Source: Casuarius casuarius
Taxonomy: Eukaryota; Chordata; Aves; Casuariiformes; Casuariidae
DNA: 64,000 bases
Direction: 5' to 3'
Assembly: GCA_003342895.1 (NCBI GenBank)
Contig: PTFA01000056.1
Span: 968,115 to 1,032,114 of the forward strand
The notes under the pieces are model-generated. The model saw only the letters and a program-made list of their open reading frames with translations. It was not told the origin of the DNA and made no database searches. This document shows, piece after piece, positions 1 to 12,400 of the stretch. A program made the position numbers and the translations under genes. Every line of letters begins with the position of its first letter. Positions within the stretch are counted from its first letter, which is position 1.

Positions 1-1984
1 AGTCTAGCTAAGGATCCTTCCACCAGATGCTGCAGAAGGTTATTACACTCCCTAATGTGTGTCACTCTCAAGTTTTTCCATTACAGAAAGCAAGAAGTTT
101 CCCTTTCTTAAATCATTCTCGTTTCCCATTTTATTCCCGTATGCTACTCGATCTACTCCTATTTTTACTGACAGAGTCTGTGTCCCTTTTTTTCCATCCC
201 TGCACCAGCTCCTCTTTCTCTATGGCATCATTCACAAGTTTCTTGAATTCACTTTCTAGGCTCTCATAGCCTATGCCCTGTCCTGCCCTGTTGTCTCTCA
301 TTCAGTAAAAAGAGATACACTGCTTCTTCCGATCAACCCATGGTGATGGTCTTCATCATCAGCTTATAACAGTTTTGAAAGGCTTTCATGCTTTATTCCC
401 TGATGCTTCCCCTTTCCCACTCACTTGGAAAGTCCATCCCACAAATACTTGAAAATCTTCAGTATTTTCCCCCCTTTAAGTACTCTTTTACCACTACACA
501 AAAGAAAAAAAAAAGGTGAAAGTTGGGCTGTGTATTACAGATATCATTGCCTAGTGTGCTGACCACTACAGTCTTTATTATCATGTGATTCCCCCACCCT
601 TTTGGCAACCTATAGCCCCTGCTATCTATTAGTCAGTAAGTATTTGGGGCAAGGTCAACCTTCTTGTTGTTTCTCCCATTGATTTCCTGGTTTGCAGCCA
701 AGACTCTTAGCCACTGTGACAATATAAATGAAAAATGCTAATTATTAATATTCACAACCTCATATATTTGGACACTGACTCATGAGTTCCAGTCACAGCT
801 TATCCATGAACCATATACAAGGCAGAAAGACTCATCCCATTGATATCAGTAGGATAATTCTACTCATCCTAGATTATACTTTCATATCTAATATAACGTG
901 TTTAGTAAAACTTCATTAGTTATCTCTTTTCACTTTTATTACTGCATTCTATCCATTACCCTCAGCCACTTTGAGGCGATTTGACAGTAGCTTGTGGTTC
1001 CATACTAGTACATGGTCAACCTTCTAACCCGATCATCCCTTTGTTTAGCTGGAGAAAACCCTGGAGATAGAAGATTATAAAGAAATTATCAGCAGTTTGT
1101 TGTAAGGGGATATGCTCTCTCCTCCCCACCTGAAAGCAAATCTAATGAGAGGAGTTAGTAGCAGCACCACTGCTTCCCTTAGAGAAGCTGGAAGGGACTT
1201 GCGTAGTGACAGATGTAAGTGGACGTGTTTGGTTAGGGCAAGGAAACTTTCCTGATAGAAACTCCAGCTGGATTAGCCATGTATATGCCCTTCGGACTTC
1301 CCACAAATACTGTGGTTTAAGTCCTTTCGTATCAGTTAGCTTCATTCATTTTAAAATCCCTTTGAAGCTAATGGATAAAATAACCACCTTCATTCAGGTT
1401 AAACATAATTAAACTTCTTGCATGAACTAAAATACCTGAAACACGGTAAGTCACTGCCCAAACTCATTACTTTTACAGGGAATTGAGTTCAAGAAATAGG
1501 GAGTCAAAAGAGAGTCAGATTTGTGCAAGGTTGTGTGGGTATGTGACATAGAGGGAAAGCTGGAGAGATAGATGTACAAAAATAATGGAATTTTGTATCA
1601 AATCAGCCAAGGATGTTATCTATAGCACGGCTTTGAGAGGAAAGGGGGGGAAAAGCTCGGAGAAAGAGTGCTTTTGGGCACGGTGCTGGAAGGAGAAAGA
1701 CTGGGAATCATAGGCGAATTATCGCCAATTGTTATTTCTCCTGTGTTCAAGAAAACACAGCTTCATATGCAGTACTGTGTGGTGTAGAGATAACATAAGT
1801 AGAATAACTGAGCTGGCATGAAGCTCTGTCTGGGCTCTGTAACCCTCCTGAGATTAACAGGATCACATTAAAGAAAGAACTAACTTCTTCATATTTTTTC
1901 CCCTAAAAGATGCAATGCACATCATACATAGCATTGGCCAGCCCCCAGGGACGCTGCATGTGGCAATACTATGTTGTATTACAT
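1..1984. other. Non-coding stretch, no gene seen
   Basis: AT-rich sequence without a convincing exon. Short open frames here are of chance length and several lack an ATG. Around 785-870 the text, with a CCCATTGATATCAGTAGG core, resembles a degraded amniote repeat that normally carries a CCCATTGACTTCAATGGG-like core; this is a weak match made from memory of such repeats. Nothing else is recognisable. Confidence 0.6.
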
Positions 1985-2070
1985 GCTTTTACAGTGCTTA
2001 GCACAATGTGGCTCTCAACCCTGAAGGAGGCTGCTACATGCTACCTAAGGACAAATAAATTATCATAAAG
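1985..2070 (+). repeat. Old SINE 3' tail
   Basis: The segment with ACAGTGCTTAGCACAATG followed by an AT-rich tail matches the 3' part of an amniote tRNA-derived, MIR-like SINE whose usual form is ACAGTGCCTAGCACAATG. The head is not recognisable, so only the 3' part seems to survive. Divergence is high, which implies an ancient insertion. The family name is inferred, not searched. Confidence 0.55.
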
Positions 2071-2782
2071 ACATGTAAATACACAGTCATTTAATGGTAG
2101 TTGAGACTCATTGTTATGCTGTCTCCATCTTAAAAACCTGTACTAAAAAGTAATTTTGAACCATTTTCAGGTTTTTATTTCTCCCTTCCCTTATAAACAG
2201 TATCAAAGGCATAGGCCAGGAAATGCAGTTTAGGTTATCATGTCATACTTCCTATGATGGCATGAGAATGGCTTCTCCTCCTGCTCTTCTCAGTCTGTGG
2301 TGGGGAGGCTTGTAGTGCTTAACAGGAAGGGCAGAAAGCTCTTCGGATATTACTTTCCTCTTTTTAATTTTACACTGAACATTGCCTCATGCTCACTTGC
2401 CTAATGTGCAGAGCCACTATATCATAGTTTCAATATGACACATTGTGAACCTTCTGGCTTCTAGTCGGGAAGCCAAATGGCATTGTGTATTCCCTCCGTT
2501 TGGCTTCATTTCCACGTTCCCCCTTTGCACTCAGGCTGACAAGAGGAGCATATGAAGCTTTTTCTCGCTGCTGCATCTTGACCTTGACCTTAGAGCTATA
2601 GAAAAGGCTACTTGCATGCGCAGGGCGGCCATTGTCCACAGTCAATTCCCCTTTTCTTTTGATATTAAGAGAGTAAAAGGCCATGTGATATATTCCCTTC
2701 TCAGGCCCAGCATTTTTTTCCTGCTTTCTCCCTTGCAAATATTTTGTAGTGACCTTTTTTCTCAGGTCAGGCTTACAGACTC
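2071..2782. other. Non-coding stretch, nothing recognised
   Basis: Unique-looking sequence with no homology I can name. Open frames on both strands between 2,430 and 2,990 run partly through the neighbouring microsatellite and have no protein-like composition. Confidence 0.5.
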
Positions 2783-2934
2783 ATTCTTTTTTTTTTTTTC
2801 TCCTCTCTTCTATCCCTCTCTCCTTTCCCTGCAAACACATACACACACACACACACTCACACACGCGCACTTGCACACACACACACACACGAGCGCACAC
2901 ACACACACACATACACACACATACACACAGAGGA
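2783..2934. repeat. Pyrimidine tract and interrupted (CA)n microsatellite
   Basis: A T-run and a C/T-rich tract (about 2,783-2,830) lead into an interrupted CA repeat (2,835-2,930) broken by GCGC, TTGC, GAGCGC and TACA units. Translations across it are runs of Thr-His and are artefacts. The interruptions suggest an old array, and alternating purine-pyrimidine tracts of this kind can adopt Z-form DNA. Confidence 0.9.
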
Positions 2935-2959
2935 AAATCTATATGTGTCAGACATTCAG

Positions 2960-3180
2960 CAAGGGAAAGACAAAGGCACTGAGTTAATTACCCATCATTT
3001 ACTGCTGCTGAGAAGAACAGATGGTAGCAGGCGATATGTAAATGGCAAGGGGCAGTGAATTATTCGATTTTTTTAGATTAATCGTCGATGACAAAAGAAG
3101 TGATTACAAGCTGTGACATTTATACAAATGTATAAAGTACATAATGCTAGAAAAAAGAGCTTAATATTATTATGAGGATG
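2960..3180. promoter_or_regulatory. Candidate conserved non-coding element
   Basis: This block combines a GTTAATTA homeodomain-type site, a CAGATGG E-box, a TTAGATTAATCG segment that keeps CpGs in an otherwise CpG-poor region, and a GTGATTACA-like site. The mix of motifs and retained CpG is typical of developmental enhancers in gene deserts. No alignment was possible, so the call rests on composition only and the boundaries are approximate. Confidence 0.25.
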
Positions 3181-3559
3181 TCAGGCTTGTGAACACCATT
3201 GTCACAATACAAAGCAACACATTTTCTGAGATCCAAGGATCTGCTTTTCTTTCATTTGCAAACTTTAGTAAGTCTTAGCCTCTGGAAACATATATTTCCC
3301 AAAATGAATCCATGCCTGACAATCATAAAAAATGTTTGGGGTATTTTTGCATATTTCCCACAAAGCAGAACAGTGCTTAGTCTGAGTAGTACAGTTTGCT
3401 AGGAAGAAAGCTGATGCCGAATCAGTGTGGAGGACTGCAAAATAGAAAAGGTGCTAATAAAATACAGGCAGGAAATAGAAAATAAAAGGAAAGGTGATGT
3501 TTAAGCTGACAGGCCCTCTGTGAGGACAGGAGGGGAAAAACTGAGGTGGAAGTGAAGAC

Positions 3560-3810
3560 AGAAGAGATTATTGTTTACCGCTTGGCTGAAAAATAATTGT
3601 TTTAGAGACTTTGAAGGTCAAATGACATAATTTCTAGGCCAGGCCTTGCTTGGCATTACACAAACACCCAACCTGCTCATCCTCAAGGTAGTCTACTGTA
3701 TTTTCTGCTGCATAAATAATTAATTGGTACATGAGAAAAACAGATGCTTCCTTTTGCAGATCATAGAAACCGCTCCATCATCAAAATGTCTTCAGTCACC
3801 TAATTATTAA
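3560..3810. promoter_or_regulatory. Candidate regulatory block
   Basis: Dense in short transcription-factor-like words: TTGTTTAC (forkhead type), AGGTCAAATGACA (nuclear-receptor half-site next to a TGAC word), AATAATTAATTGG (homeodomain type). The block sits 400 bp from the previous candidate. It is inferred from motif density and could be chance in AT-rich DNA. Confidence 0.2.
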
Positions 3811-5640
3811 ATCTATATGGTGCTAAGAATACAGAAGGGAGAGGAAGCCAGCGAGCTGCAAATTTTGTTCCCTGTGAAGCATCCCAATCTACTGTATTTC
3901 TTATATTTCACATCTCTGCAACATCGGCATGGGAAAGAGAGGGGAGAGTTTGGGGGCGAGCTTATTTATCCTCCTCAGAAATACCTTCCAATCAAGCAAA
4001 GCAAAACATCACCAAAATTACTGCGAAACACTTCACTGTTATGCATGCTTTGTTGATTACAGAGGGGTGAGGGAGGAATAGAATAACATTATATTAGTCA
4101 GCAGCACTGGATAGCGTATTTAAATCTAGCAATCCATTTTGTATGAATATTGTTTCAGGAATAAAGTGCTGGCTGAACCAATCTGCCCTGAAGAAAGAGA
4201 AGTGTAAAATACTGTAGTAGACCAGTATTTCCAGTGTGCTTTTATTAGAAGCCAGACACTCAAGATAAGCACCATCAACTATACTAGCAGTTTCCAAAGT
4301 GGTATTTTTCTTCTAAATAATGATACCTGCTTGAGAAGCAATTAATGCACTAATATAGTTTCCACTAAAGTCAGAGGTGCACATGCTAGGATGGTTAGTG
4401 TATTTATCTTCCCCTAGATAAACATACCATGGACCCCAGAATAAAAATGCACGTACAGTTATTGAAAAAACAGAGCTGCATCTATTTCTCCTGACTGTAG
4501 CAACTAAATTGAGAGTCTCCCAAATCAGTTTGTATTACACATATCATCATGGCTATTTATGTCATCTTCATACTGCATTGTGGGGGGTTATGGGTTAAAG
4601 TTGTAACCTGGGGGTGGGGAAAGACAGTCATTTCTTTCTTACAAGGCTAGAAGACAGAACAAAATTCTCCCTTCCTGAAAATGAAAGAGAAGGAAAATAT
4701 CTTTCTATAGGGCAACAATAAATGGGACATGACTTTGTAAAAATACCTAGGTAAAGTGTCAAAGGCCATATTTCTTCGTCCTCCCTAGACAAGATGAAAA
4801 GGTTCCAATGAGAAAACTCTCGCTGCCTCCTCCCCCATCTTTTTTTTTAAACAAAGGATGGATGATTTATGACATAGGCATAAGCATATATAGCTTTCTT
4901 GTACCTATAGATTCATATTTATGAGTTTTTTTAAAATGTCATAGCTAGACCATACATTACTAAAGTCTCTCCATTATTAACGTGTTAATGCATTCCAGAA
5001 GATGAAAACCAACATCAGTAGGGAAACATGATTTTATGTGGAAAAAATGGCTGAATCTGAATCCATGCCATATCTAGCCATCTATTTATATACATTCCTG
5101 CAACAACAAATTGATGAGAGAAGGAAAAATAAAACATCCATGCATTTCTACAGCCTTCCACTGCTTTGGAGATATTTATTTATGAAAACCACAGGTAGCC
5201 ATTACTTATAATCCTGATCTTTTTGTTCTTTTTTTTTTACTAAAACAAAGATGAAATTGGAATTGCTTTTTGTAGGGACATTTATACTGAAAGCAGGATC
5301 ATTTTATATTTTCCCAAGTTGAAGTCTGTATTCATTACTAGGAAAAAATGTAAGAACAGCAAGCTAAAGTATTTTCATTTGTGGCCCATATTTATTTTAT
5401 AGGAAGCTTGTCACTGCACCATTGTATGAAAATGGAATTTGAACTATGCTTGCCCAATAAAATGAACTGCAATGCACTCTTTTTGTGCACATGCTGAAAT
5501 TATTCATTGGATATATATTTTTGATATGTATGTATGTACACATATATTTATACACACACATGGCCCATGTCCATTTTATTAAACACACATTTATTCAGAG
5601 ACATTTTTTGTTTGGTTAGCTATATAGTTTGTGTCTCAAG
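3811..5640. other. Non-coding stretch, nothing recognised
   Basis: AT-rich sequence with scattered homopolymer runs. No repeat family, exon or RNA gene is recognisable on either strand. Confidence 0.5.
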
Positions 5641-5990
5641 AAGACAAGCACACCTTGAAATCACAGTGTTCCATTAACAAGATATACATATAATATTTAT
5701 ATGCAAATGCATATGTTAGCCATCGTGCATGTATGAACACGTTTGTTAGTTCTGTCTTCATTTATTTCAGTGCAGTGCAGTCCACATTAAAATAACTGCG
5801 AATTTCATTTTCTGTGCATTATAGGACATATACTCTGCAATGTAACTAACCTGCAAAAGCATGAATATGCTAGGAGAGTATCGTCTTTCCAGTCATTGAG
5901 AAATGGACAGCAGAAATTAAAAAGTAGAATAGGATGGCCTATTGTGACAACAAGGAGAAGACATTATTTAGAGAGAGAGGTCAGGTACTG
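5641..5990. promoter_or_regulatory. Candidate regulatory block with POU octamer
   Basis: Positions 5,701-5,708 are a perfect POU octamer, ATGCAAAT, embedded in ATATGCAAATGCATAT, which is palindromic apart from its centre. The block also carries further ATTA-type words. Paired octamer half-sites are the arrangement that POU-domain dimers bind. Function is inference; the palindrome is seen directly. Confidence 0.25.
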
Positions 5991-8900
5991 GCTAGCAGTC
6001 AACCTCCTCCAAAAAATATATTAGATTATTTTTCAGTTTATTGTATGGCATGCTATAGCTGAACCACTAATATGCTCCATCTTATTTGTGATATAATAAA
6101 AACCACAGCTGCCTGGAAAAGCAAATATTTTCCTTCAGGTCACTTTCATATTTATAAGTATGAATTTTCTTTTTTTCATAAACATGTACATCTATCTATG
6201 TGTGCCATGCTTAGGAACATGAGTATGAATAGATCATAAGAACAAACATGCCTGAAAAAAATATTTGGTAAAGCATAGATATAAGAGCACATTATTTAAA
6301 GACTCTAGATGTAACATTTTCTTTTTCATCAGTTCTAAACAGTACAGGTCATTTAAACTCACCACACTGCTTATATTTTCCTATTCCTTCCTTCCTGTTC
6401 CTAAAATAACTCACCGTATTCTAAGCTGTGCCTTTTCAAAACGAAAGAAGCAAGTCAGCTAACATCAATATTCAAAAATACCAAAATAAAACAACAACAG
6501 AACAGACAGAGTAACATTTAAATGATTTCTCTTTATGCATTTCTTCCAATTCACTTCAACTGACTCCACTTTTATATAAGTTATAGGATTTACTATAGCA
6601 ACCTAACCCCCAAAAAAGTCTAATACCCCCTCCTTTGTGACTTAAATCAAACCAATAGAGCCCTCTATTGGTAAAATTTGAGATTGCTGCAAGATGCCTC
6701 TTCTGTGGTGTAAGGACATGATGCTCGTCATTGCCTATGCCATCATGCTCCAGCTGAAGTCAATGGCAGACCTTTTTGGAGTTTGATAGCATTAGTAAAG
6801 GGCCCTAAGAGAAATGGTCTTTCTTATTCCTGAGAGATGAAACTTCAGTTTTATTTATTTTTTCATGAAACAGCCCCACACAACCGGCTGATCGCGAAAT
6901 GTGAGCACATCACTGTATGAACCCATAAGATGTCTAATACAACAGTGTTCCCTTCAGAAACTTTTCAAGGCACTTCTGGAAATGATACAAAAATATGACA
7001 CTTGATCCTAACTCAATATTTCTTCTTTGATAAGTTCAGGATTTAGACTGTACTTTCAGAAGCTATCTGGGACATCATCCCCTTTTCAGTCCTACAAGTT
7101 AATTAAGGCCTTGAGTACAGTATAATTATGGGCCCTAAGGCCGAGTCACCTCAGCAACCTAAAAATGCATTGCTTTATTCATTAATGTAAGAGAGAGTAT
7201 GTCAGGGGTGGGAGTTGTTTCTTTAAAGAAATGTATAGAGCTAAAGAAATGTAAGGAGCAGAAAGTCTTTACAGAAAATTTTCTCAATGTAGACAGTCAA
7301 AGAAAAAAAAATTGATAAGGTCCTTATGATTCAGCCACGAATTTATATCTTGCAGCCCTGGTCCTGATGAAAGAACTGCATACAGTCACCTAGATCCACA
7401 TACCTAAGGCACCACCAGCTTCACGGCACACTCCATAGGGGAGGCAAGAGGCAGGAGGAGACTTTGCAGGAAGACAGACTGTAATAAATGTTTATTTTTA
7501 AAAAATTAAGCAACTATCTGTATTTTGGCTTCAGCACAGTGGGATTTCAAGACTCCTTTAGCTATTTACATATTTACACAGACTCATTATGATGTATCTT
7601 AGCATTCTGCAATTGTTAAGTGGATATATATATATATTACTTTATTATTAAGGAAAAGCACTGGCCTATCCAAGGTAGAAAATTATCTTTTCTCTTTTGC
7701 ATGCAGACAACCAAAGAGAAAAAGCATACTAGGCTGCACTGCAGTGGCCTGTCAGTCCACACCACAGCAAGACCTGTACCCTACTCATTTCAGATGGGAC
7801 GTGGTGGGAGTGCATGCTTTTTTCCTGAGGAGAGAGAGGAAGGAGGTTGGCGCACATCTGGGATATCCCAGATATGGGGATGGGACATGACCAGATCCTA
7901 CACCTAAGCCAAAAAGCTCAGAGCCCTCCCGGGTCTTGCTGATTAGATGTAGTCTAAGGTCAAGGTCACAAGGGAACTCTGTAGTTGATGCAGTTCCTGA
8001 ACACAAATAACTCAGGTATGGTACTTTCAGCAGTTAGCTGTCCACATGACCTTTGGCTCCCTCTGCCAGTCCCGCATCCTCTGATCCTCTTCTTACTGAC
8101 TCTAGCTCCCTTCTAAAAGTCATCATCAGTTTTTCCAGCCATCCTGGAAGCTGATCTGATTCCTGCAGGTAGGTCCTGGGCTTGGGCTGGGGCTGCACAG
8201 GCAACATTAACCCAGTACCAGTCAGTTCGACCATCTTAACCTCTGCATGTGTCATTCTTTCCTCCTTTAGTGTCACTTACATATTCATGAGGACATTTGC
8301 TGTACCTCTAAGGCCAAACCATGGTCTCTCATATTTTCTCCATTCTCTGTGAGCAGAAAGGCAAAAAGCTAAAAATATTGCATGCTTCTAAATGTGCAAG
8401 TCCAACAGCTCCATTGTTCAGAAGATGCAGAAACTTCTTTTTTTTTTTTTTTTTTAATTACAATGTCTATTGAATTGCAATAATTAAAGTAATCTGTGGG
8501 TGCTCAATATACTAAAGCTTAATATATTAAAATGTCCACCAAACAATGTCTCCTTTCAAGTTAAATTAAGGTTGTTGCATTCCAAATGGCTTCCAATCAC
8601 TTTTTTTACGTGACACAAAGATAAACTAGTTCTGGGAGGTGCACAGGAGCCTCTGGGGTCCACCAGAAAATGTGCCCTTGTCAAAGTGTAGGAAGTCCTT
8701 CACTAAAGGTTTTCTGCTCCCATGCTCTAATAACTTTAGTTTCTGCTATGTTTTGCATACTGGCCATCCCTGTAAAACCACATGACTCAATGGGAATTAT
8801 TTAAATCCTGTTGCAGACAGACAAGACCCTGGAATACCTCTGCAGCAGTGCTTGGGTACCTTTGTAGATATTAGATGAGCAAGTACTGAGAGGAAAGGCA

Positions 8901-9299
8901 GAAACAAAAAGGTCTGTGTGTACTGTAAAGAAACCTGCTATACCAAATCAGTCAGCTAATTTGCTTAGCAAGTCTTGTAAGCACCATTTCATTCTAAGCA
9001 AGTTTCTGTGGATTTCCTAGTGCATAGGATCTCCATACTCTCCTCAACAGTACAATAGCTGGGACCAAAAGAGGAAAGAGAGAAAAAGGGTTTGACTGAT
9101 GTGCCTCATTGCATTTTTCTTCCCTCTTTTACATGCTGTTTATTGACTTTCCTTTCTACATTTGCCAGCCAACATAATGGCCTTTAAACCATTTAAAGTC
9201 TTGGAAAAGTGAATTTCTTTATTTCACAGACACCTCTTGTTTAACTAGGTAAAGAAGCATAATTTTTTAACTCTCTTGAGCAGAAGTAATGACTTTCTA
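5991..9299. other. Non-coding stretch with simple repeats
   Basis: No gene seen. Around 6,745-6,790 the words CTGAAGTCAATGG and GGGCCCTAA resemble fragments of an old amniote repeat. A short TA dinucleotide run lies at 7,622-7,638 and a clean poly-T of 18 at 8,438-8,455. Open frames at 7,620-8,276 overlap one another on both strands and do not look like protein. Confidence 0.5.
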
Positions 9300-9425
9300 A
9301 AAATGATGTTACTCCATGATTAAACAGAATAAAATGCCACTGTGTTAAAAACAGCTTGCCTCACACCCTAAAGCTCTTGATGCTATAAATAGCAGAGGCT
9401 GGCAGCCTACAGCTCACCATCTTCC
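9300..9425 (+). promoter_or_regulatory. Candidate TATA/MEF2 element
   Basis: CTATAAATAG at 9,383-9,392 is both a good TATA box and a perfect match to the MEF2 consensus CTA(A/T)4TAG. It is followed about 10 bp later by a small hairpin, AGGCTGGCAGCCT. A transcription start near 9,415 would be expected if it acts as a TATA box, but no downstream exon is recognisable. Low confidence. Confidence 0.2.
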
Positions 9426-12400
9426 ACTGCACTGACACGCTGTAGTGCTAGCAAGGGATGCGATTGCTGTGTTCACCTGAGGAGAAAGTATTTTGGTGTC
9501 TCGTCAGTGTCTACTGAGAAGGGGCTTCCAATTGGCTGCTTTCTACCCTGTTAGGGAAATTACAGCTGTCCTCATTAAATCTCTTCCCTTCTTTTTTGCC
9601 CACTGTGACACAGGCAAGAAATTTGGATGGGTACAATGTGGGTGTGACTGGTAAAGAAATAACAATGACATTAAAGGGAATGCAATTTCACATCCCCGGT
9701 CTTGCAGGGAAGAAATAACAGGAATAAAAATAAATTAACACAAACATGGCATATAATCTGAGACTTGTATTGCACAAGAAAAATAATTTTTAAAAATACT
9801 TGAGGGAAACAACCTTACAGAGGAAGATACTGATATTATTCTGAAATTCTTTGCCCATGTATTCAATTGATAACATTATTCTATCATTTGGAGAAGGAAG
9901 GGAATGGAAAGCATATTGCAAGGCTGTATTGAGCCCAGGAAAAAGTGAAAAAGAAAGGGTCCAAAAAGGTTCAAAAAGGATGATGGTCCAAAGATCTAAA
10001 AAGAAAACGATGTGTAACAAAGAGAAAGATTAGATCAAATCACCTGGATGAGATTTGTGCTCAGATCTCATCTGCCTATGAGTGAAGGAAGGCTGGCGCA
10101 CTTCGGCAGCTGTGACCCTTCTGCTCAGCCAAGGTGCCAAGAGCTGGGACAACGACAGGGACAGGCTGGGGAGATGCCTCACCAGCTCTGAGCAGAAGGA
10201 TCCTCACAGGAGAGACTGCCCACACCTCCTAGGGAAGCCATCACAGTGGTCATCACTCCATCCAATCCTGCCAGCCAGGGGAGCCAGGGCCACAGTGCTC
10301 CCTTCTTCTATGCATAATCTGGTGGCTTCAGCATGCTGGTACCTTCTCCTCTCCCCAGCCAGGCACAAAGCCAACCTCACAAGGACTGGTCAGAAGAGTG
10401 TCAAAAAAATCCAACAAGAGTCAAAACATCAGTGAATACGGTTTACCGGAGAGAAAAAGAATGGGTTGAGAAACACAGGAGAAAATTCTCTTTACTAAGT
10501 TTGGGGACAAAGCACCAGGCAAGGCAGCACCTGGGCTGCAGATTTCTTATTTGTGATACCACAGGAGTAGCAATTTGGCTCAGCCCCTCTGAACCTCCCT
10601 ACAGCCCTTCTCTGTCAGGGTCATGTTGCAAAATATGGCTGCTTCCAAGAAAGGAAAGGAGCAGGCAGGAAACCACAGCCGAATCCCCAGCAGACCTCAG
10701 GCATTTTGTAATTGCCTCTTGATGGGTAGGTTCTTAACCAGCGTGCATCTGCCTTAAAGGTCAATGCACATTCTCCTTAAAATTTCAGTGCATATTTGTG
10801 TTCTGATGTATGTTTTGATTACCCTCAGAAACTCGCACAGGAGAAGTGGACCTAGTTCTAGGTTATCAGAGCAATGCCTACTCTAGGAATGTTTCATTTT
10901 TTGTCTCAGATGAAATAATTTTAATTTCCAGTCTGCCAAGCTTTGGGGGATCTTCCAGTCATCTAAGGTGAGAAAATATCAAGGTGGCAGTTGCTCCCTG
11001 CTGCATTTACTGGTTTAAATTGAAATCTGTGTTGCTTTAACATGTTTGTGCAGTTAATATACTGCATTGAGGAGTTGAAGAAGGAAGGGAAGGGCAATGA
11101 CCATTTCACCTGCTAGCTTAATAGCCTGTCTGAATAAGGCTAAAAGCAAACTGCGGTTTTGACTGTAAGCAGTGATGTCCTCAGAGTCAGAGATGTTATT
11201 ACATACTTGAGATCAATATACATTATAAAACAATGTCATCTTTATTTTCTCCTTTAACCTTTGAAAGTATATGTCTCTAAAACACTAAAATACATCACAA
11301 TATTGATGATTACAGGTTCTAAATTTCTTACCTAACATGGCTACAATATGAACGTCATGAAGCCTAAAATTCAAATTATCAAACAACCGAAATCAATAAC
11401 CAATATATGCAGAGTAAGGACAAATGAAATGTGATCACAAAGGATAAGCCTGAATCAAAGCCTGCAACAAATACAAACTGAAGTTACCTTGAGACTTGAA
11501 AAGTATAGTTGCTTGTATTCCTTGCTTAAACAAAACTATTGCATGTGAGTTTATGGCTCACAAAAGATTTTTAACAAATAATTCTGGACACTCTCACCTT
11601 CTAACTGTCCACAGGAACTATTCATATTTAGCCATTAGCACACTCAGAGCTAAGAATGACTTCTGACTTTCAGTGACTCTGAGAAAATGGACACTTACAG
11701 CAGTATTTTTATTTTAAATGATCTCCTGTTCACTGAAAATGAGACAAAGACAACCTACAAGAAACACTGACAAGAAAAACAAGCTGGACTGATATTTCTG
11801 AATGATTTCTTCTTTCTCTTCCAATGGTTTTCTTGTGTTATATTTAGTGATCTCATGCTCAACTACCTCTCTCTTTCCTTTATTTTCATAAATATTCATT
11901 CTTCTTCCTTCCAGCTCACCTCACACTTCAGTATTCTGTAGTTTTCCTACTTCTTCATGAGGAGCAAACACCATTTACCCCCACCAACTATTTGTACAAC
12001 TCCCATCAGCAAGATTCAGACTGATGACCGAAAAGCTCTGAATTCTATTGCCAATTCCCTGAATTATCCAGTGCCAGCTCCTTTCTTTCACCTACTTTGC
12101 TTCTGTATTGCCACAAGTCTGTGATTTTATGGCTGCAGACAGGCCCGGACATGGAAGAAATAAGAAACAATGAAAAAGTAGATCCAGAGAATCTAAAGAA
12201 TATCTATAAAGGTATGATGCTGCAAACTGTTTACATTAGTTTCTGGTAAATAAATTGGATTCTTTTTTCTTAAGACAGCATTGTGATAAATTAAATCTGT
12301 TAATATGTGAATACTCGTGTCACATTATTATAAGATTAAATTGGCATTTGCAAAGTGACTCTTTTATTTTGTGCTGTCACGGAGACTTAAGTACAGGCTG

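Noticed and set aside
2616..2987. Open frames with Thr-His runs
   Set aside because: They are translations of the CA microsatellite.
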